Positions 59,567 through 64,000 of a stretch of 64,000 nt of DNA are shown piece by piece. The stretch's first letter is position 1; the number at the start of each line of letters is the position of its first letter. Origin of the DNA: Gordionus sp. m RMFG-2023 (lineage: Eukaryota; Nematomorpha; Gordioida; Chordodea; Parachordodidae). The DNA lies in contig NC_088775.1 in the NCBI RefSeq assembly GCF_954871325.1, positions 67,929,561-67,993,560 on the forward strand, given 5' to 3'. The notes under the pieces are model-generated. The model had not been told where the DNA came from. It did no database searches and was given only the letters and a program-made list of their open reading frames with translations. Position numbers and translations under genes: made by a program.

Positions 59567-60318
59567 TTAGAGAAACGCGTTTTTAAAATCCATCTTAGTA
59601 AATTTTTTTAATTTTGCGATTAAATCATTTATACGTGGTTTAAAATACTTGAAATATTGTAAAGCAGGGTTGATAGTATTTTTGAAGTCGGCACAGAGCC
59701 TAAGTGAGCCATCACTCTTATAAACGGGAGTGAGAGGACTAGCCCATCTAACATCTTCAACAGGTTCAATAATTTTATCGTTTATCCACTTTTGAAGTTC
59801 TTTTGTTATCAAATCAACTCTTGAATATGGTATACGCCTTGGCGGTATGATTTTCGGTGTGGCATCGTGTTTTAAACGTAATTTGACATAGCTGCGAAGT
59901 ATTGGTTTTTTGTTAAGTTTAAAATTGCATTGCTTAATTAATTCTTGTATAGTATTATCATTATCATCCTCGACCATATTCACAAATTTATCTAGTATAT
60001 TCCCAAAAACTGTTATCCAGGTCCTTCCTAACAGTGCAATCTTATCTCTCTGGACTACATAAGCAGTTAAGATTTGACTTTTGTCCTCGAATTTTACCTT
60101 GACTATGTAGTTCCCAATACATTTATTGTGTTTCCATCATATCCAGTTAATTTAATTTCTGATTTATTTAAGATTTTTATTCCAATCTTTTTCGCGATAT
60201 AAATCGGTAGAATACTATACCTCGAGCCGGTATCAATCTGCATCAAAATAGGCATGTCGTTCAAATATACCGTGACCTTATAAGCATCGTTAGCTGTGTA
60301 ATTATTATCGGTATCCAT
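59567..60318 (-). pseudogene. Ty3-type protease and RT N-terminal part
   Basis: The protease reads MPILMQIDTGSRYSILPIYI with the catalytic D-T/S-G motif (DTG) and LTGYDGNTINVLGTT. RT fingers read HDATPKIIPPRRIPYS, IEPVEDVRWASPLTPVYKSD, GSLRLCADFKNTINPAL and FTKMDFKNAFL (first catalytic Asp). Breaks at 59984-60102 and 59566 separate the parts. Confidence 0.88.
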
Positions 60319-60373
60319 ATTGTTTATGTCTAAATTGTATAAATTATATTCTTTTCTTTCTAGATTGTCATTA

Positions 60374-61440
60374 TCATCTTCTTTTATCTCTTCTATATTC
60401 AGTGTTTACTTTATTTGTATATCGTGATTGATTATTGTCGTTGTTATGATATTTACAATTACATACTTGTCTTCCTTGATTTCTAATATTATGATTATCG
60501 TTATATCTTTGAATAAATCTCAAATCGTTATAATGTCTGTTATATCTGTAATTATAATCATTATTAAATCTATTATTATTATAGTTATTGTTATTATAAC
60601 TAGCTCTATTATCCAATCTCGAAGAATTATTGTACGATCCTGGATAGTTTGCTCTGACATTGTTGTAATAATTCGCGTTATAATTCTGGTATCTAGGGTT
60701 GTAATTATTACCTTGATATCTGGGGTTTCCTGGAAAAATATTTCTTTGAAAGTCATGGCCTCTTGTTGTCCATCGTTGTCTGTTATCGTAATTAGATTAT
60801 AACTATTGTCGTTCGTCAGGGTCTCCATATCTCACCAATTGTTTATTTTCTTCTGTTTTCCTGCCTCCTTGCCTTTCTACATGTTTCACGGTTGTATCAT
60901 CTTCTGTTTTTTTCGTTTTAAGAAATATTTTCAACTTTAGCAATTATATTTTCTTTCAATTATAACTCTTCAAAATTATCTCTTAAAGTAAGAACTTCTG
61001 CTAATGTAATGTTTTCTTTTAACGTAATTTTCTGCCTAATATTTTTGCTGATTGATGAAATTTTTACTTTTTCAATAACTCTACTATCACTTAGCAAACA
61101 TTCATTTTTTTAAATGCATAATCTACTTACCCAATTCATGTAACTTTTGTTTTTAACTTGTACAGCTGCGTTAAATAAATTGGAACTTGCAGATTTCCTC
61201 GTGTGTAATAACCTGAATTTTTCAATCACTATCGATGGATTGATGAAGTCGGTAGGTGAACATATCGATTTGAGCTTGATATATACCTCATCTGGTAGTC
61301 TTCTTGTAAAGGAACCTGCTTTTTCGATGTCCGAGATCTGAGTGTCCTTGAAGATGTCTTCGAATCTACTCAAAAAAGATCGCCATTGCCTGAGTATATT
61401 GGAAATTCAATATTTATATTAACATTATTATTGGGAATCT
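60374..61440 (-). pseudogene. Ty3-type gag region
   Basis: The frame at 61110-61373 (MSRFEDIFKDTQISDIEKAG, ..LPDEVYIKLKSICSPTDF) occupies the capsid position. Downstream the sequence is rich in Asn, Tyr and Arg codons (60374-60828), with a possible zinc-knuckle relic (CNCKYHNNDN). No complete CCHC box is visible. Assignment to gag rests mainly on position between the primer-binding site and protease. Confidence 0.65.
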
Positions 61441-61482
61441 GTTTCATATTTATTTATTTATTTACGATTTCCTCGAATATGT

Positions 61483-61498
61483 AGCGGAACTGCCACCA
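61483..61498 (-). other. Primer-binding site of the Ty3-type element
   Basis: The plus strand AGCGGAACTGCCACCA equals a tRNA 3' end with CCA. Its complement, TGGTGGCAGTTCCGCT, directly follows the 5' LTR. The first nine bases also occur at the small LTR element (32228-32236). Confidence 0.8.
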
Positions 61499-61754
61499 TA
61501 AAGTTTTCTAAAAATATTTAAAATGTTACGAGATTATTTTAATTAATTAAGAATAAATCAAAGTTACAAATTTAATTTAATTTAATTTATTTTGATATTT
61601 TAGATCTATTATCAAACTAAAAAATCAGGCTTATATAACAATTTTCATATTAATATATAAAAAAATCAATCTACACAATTTATATAAAAAAAATCAATTT
61701 ATATAAACATAAAAAAAACAATTTAAAGGTTAGTATTAATCGGTCATATCAACA
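61499..61754 (-). repeat. 5' LTR of the Ty3-type element
   Basis: 256-bp partner of 56908-57158. Confidence 0.93.
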
Positions 61755-61885
61755 GGTTTAAAGTGTATTCTGTGATTATTTTTTGATTCTCCGTTATTAC
61801 TCGTAATTTTCCCTTTTTTCCCCACTTTTCCAGGGGAAATTTCCCCTGAGTTAATTTTTCCGGGAATTTACATCTCTACCTCTAA

Positions 61886-63460
61886 TGCATTGTAAAAAAA
61901 TTCAATCCTAACACAGTAAGAAAAATTCTCATTAAAGACTCTGTTTTTAATATTTGATAGCTGTCAATGTCGTTATCTATTTTTTATTTTCAGTATACTA
62001 AACATTCGAATAAAGTAATTTTTTTTTAATTCTAGGTAAAATATTTTTTAAAAATATTGAATTTTTGAAATTGATTTTTTTGTATGATATTTATCAACTT
62101 GGAATTCAAAATTTCATTTATATTTGATAAGGATTTACAGAAATAGAGGCACTTTTGGGTGCCATTTTATTAGAGTGTTTTGGGCCTTTTTAAGACCTTA
62201 ATTAGGGCTGATTTTTTTTTTAAAAAAAGAATAAGTCATTTTTTTTTAAAAAAAGAATGTCATATTTAAAATTTTTAATAACTTATTTTTATTTGTATAT
62301 TTATATATTTGTTATAAGAAGACATAAGTGAGGGCAATATAGGGAGATAATTTTAGATTAATACTATATATACAAATACTAGAAAAATTTCTAAAGGGTT
62401 AAAATTACCTGCTTGCCCTGCCTGCCTATACCAATGCAGAATAAATTATTTGTTAAAATTTAAAGATTATGCAAAAAAGTCTCCACCTTTTAAATAAATT
62501 TTTCTATACAAATTTTGCTAGACCTATACTGCCTGAAAATCTGGAAGGGGGGGGGGGGTGTAAAATATATATATTTTTTAAAAAATCTATTTACCTCAAA
62601 TTTACTTCTTAGTTAAACTCTCAAAACAGGCACTACTAGTTTAATTTAACCAATTTATAATATTAATTTTAAAAAATACAGTATTATAAATTATAACTTC
62701 TTATATATTTTACCATTGATGATTTTTTATTTGTATATTAATTTAAATCAAACATGATATTATAACATTTTTATTTTTTAATTGACAATTCCTCCAATAC
62801 ATATACCATTTTTTAAAATGCAATAATAAGAACTTAAGTTTATTTGAAAAAATATAGATTTTTTTTCAAGTACCCACTTTCTCAAGAATATTTTTATATT
62901 ATAAATTACCATTAAATTATTTTGCAATATTAATAAAACTTGTAGTCATAATTTATTTTATAGCATGTTTTATCTAACACTTTTTTCATATTTGTTTAGA
63001 CATTGTAAAAATAAAAAGGTGATGCTATTTAAATAATAAATCTGAAATCCAGCTGATTATCCTTTATTTAATGATTTAAAATCTAATAGATAATTTTATA
63101 TAGCAGATGACCATCCAAAATTTGCTATTAAACCTGATATAATACCGATTTTTACATGAATTTACATTTTTACCTAAATTTTATCAGTATCCTACTTATT
63201 TAGCATGAATAATAGGTATATATTGTAAAGGGGGCTTCCCTGCTAATTATTTTTAAATTTTTAACCTTCTTTCCAAATAGCCCCCCCCCCCTCCCCAAAA
63301 AATAAATAAATAAAAATTCAGATATTTTCCCAGAAGTGTTAAATTTGAATACCTTTTCCCCTATTATGTAGTCAAGAATCTTTTTAATTTTTTTTTATAG
63401 CCACATATAAGATAGAGAAGTAAAAAATTTATTTTTATAATTTGCTGCTGATTCTTCTTC
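61886..63460. other. No gene seen
   Basis: AT-rich DNA with G-run 62547-62558 and C-run 63281-63291. I saw no protein motif or clear inverted pair. Confidence 0.5.
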
Positions 63461-63464
63461 TTAT

Positions 63465-63647
63465 TAGTGTTGTTAAATGGCTTCACTTGAGTTGATTTTA
63501 AAAATGACTAACTCAATATTTTATCCATATGTAAGCAATATTTATCTGGATAATATTTTATCCATATGTAAGCAATATTTATCTGGATAAAATATTGAGC
63601 TTGTCATGTTTATGAATCGACTCAAAATGAGCTGTTTAACAACACTA
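63465..63647. mobile_element. TAGTGTTGTTAA MITE with 8-bp target duplication
   Basis: It starts TAGTGTTGTTAAATGGCTTC and ends GAGCTGTTTAACAACACTA. CTTCTTAT flanks both sides (63457-63464, 63648-63655). Inside is a tandem copy of ATTTTATCCATATGTAAGCA plus ATATTTATCTGGATAA. Confidence 0.92.
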
Positions 63648-63691
63648 CTTCTTATTTAACATATAGAGTGAGGTTCCCCACCAACAAGTAG

Positions 63692-63891
63692 TAGTGTTTA
63701 ATAGTTCCATTTTTAACAGGTTTTGAGCATATACTTTAAAAAGGCTAAACCGTATTTTTAAGCGAAAACTATCATCTTAACCTTGATCATGTTTACTTAA
63801 AGAATAGCTTTATTTTGAAAAATATATAATCTTGTCTCAAGACTTAGCAAATTTTTTTAACTTTAAGGATTTTACCAATTTAACAACACTA
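63692..63891. mobile_element. Older TAGTGTTG MITE
   Basis: The left end is TAGTGTTTAATAGTTCC and the right end AATTTAACAACACTA. Flanks ACAAGTAG and ACAAGCAA (overlapping the final A) give an imperfect 8-bp duplication. The centre is diverged from the other copies. Confidence 0.65.
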
Positions 63892-64000
63892 CAAGCAAGA
63901 AATAGCCCAATTTTAACAAAATCATTTAGGATATTTTTTTTATCTTTGGTGTCCTTTTGTCAATTAACCATTTCTTTTATTGATTGACTGATATTAAAAA

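Larger units (their letters stand above)
56908..61754 (-). mobile_element. Ty3/gypsy-type LTR retrotransposon, complete but decayed
   Basis: LTRs (56908-57158 and 61499-61754) begin TGTTGATATGACC in minus orientation. GGTTT flanks both sides (56903-56907, 61755-61759), a 5-bp duplication. The primer-binding site (TGGTGGCAGTTCCGCT, minus) abuts the right LTR. A polypurine tract (AAAGGGTGGAA, minus) abuts the left LTR. The pol order is protease, RT, RNase H, integrase, as in Ty3. It inserted into the outer hAT after, or independently of, the ZMYM-type hAT. Confidence 0.93.
53133..61877 (+). mobile_element. hAT carrying two nested transposons
   Basis: The left end TTAGAGATGTAAAGGT and right end ...TTTACATCTCT are inverted and bordered by ACCTCTAA on both sides (53125-53132, 61878-61885). 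Inside are a plus-strand hAT transposase (53205-54237, continuing weakly at 56616), a nested ZMYM-type hAT (54246-56607) and a Ty3-type element (56908-61754). The remaining element sequence is only about 1.5 kb. Confidence 0.9.

Noticed and set aside
60428-60802. Ile/Val-rich plus-strand frame
   Set aside because: It is the antisense shadow of the Asn/Tyr/Arg-rich gag region of the Ty3-type element.

Overview
The window is nuclear DNA from an AT-rich, repeat-dense eukaryote, most likely an invertebrate animal. The evidence is one host gene cut by GT-AG introns, standard stop codons, and a typical animal transposon mix: an RTE-type LINE, several hAT families, a Tc1-like DD34E element, a Ginger/KRBA2-like integrase-OTU gene, and Ty3-type LTR elements with primer-binding sites. 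I cannot name the species.

Host gene. One plus-strand gene spans at least the first 41.5 kb: a branched-chain amino acid aminotransferase (BCAT). Seven exons (about 112-383, 642-770, 20573-20733, 29464-29606, 38622-38707, 39075-39143, 41407-41553) join in one open frame through GT-AG sites with matching phases. They cover about 336 residues, from the N-terminal domain to just before the usual C-terminal tail. The first exon or exons and the last exon were not found. Three introns are 8.7 to 19.8 kb long and filled with mobile elements. The exon with the catalytic lysine is about 56% GC, unlike its neighbours.

Layout. Intron 642-770 to 20573: MITEs, tandem repeats, a minus-strand Ginger-like integrase-OTU gene (about 9711 down to 4449) split by a Tc1-like element (4925-8155), GGCCCGG-rich elements, and a hAT remnant (13016-18073) holding a complete RTE LINE (13516-16640, 16-bp target duplication). 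Intron 20734-29463: an element with inverted 42-bp arrays (21917-25117) and an element with about 490-bp terminal inverted repeats around an unclassified protein family (25640-28581). Intron 29607-38621: a small LTR element (30449-32440) and a large hAT (32601-38351) with a second hAT inside (34870-36021). After exon 41407-41553: a second Tc1-like copy (41746-44901), a LINE fragment, a hAT with a MITE inside (50049-51790), a three-layer nest (hAT 53133-61877 holding hAT 54246-56607 and Ty3 56908-61754), and more MITEs.

Most element boundaries rest on target-site duplications read directly from the sequence. In three cases, taking out the insertion with one duplication copy rejoins the interrupted transposase frame. 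The main curiosities are the TE-bloated BCAT gene, the intron-containing integrase-OTU gene, the repeated use of long inverted tandem arrays as transposon ends by unrelated families, and the long-TIR element I could not assign.
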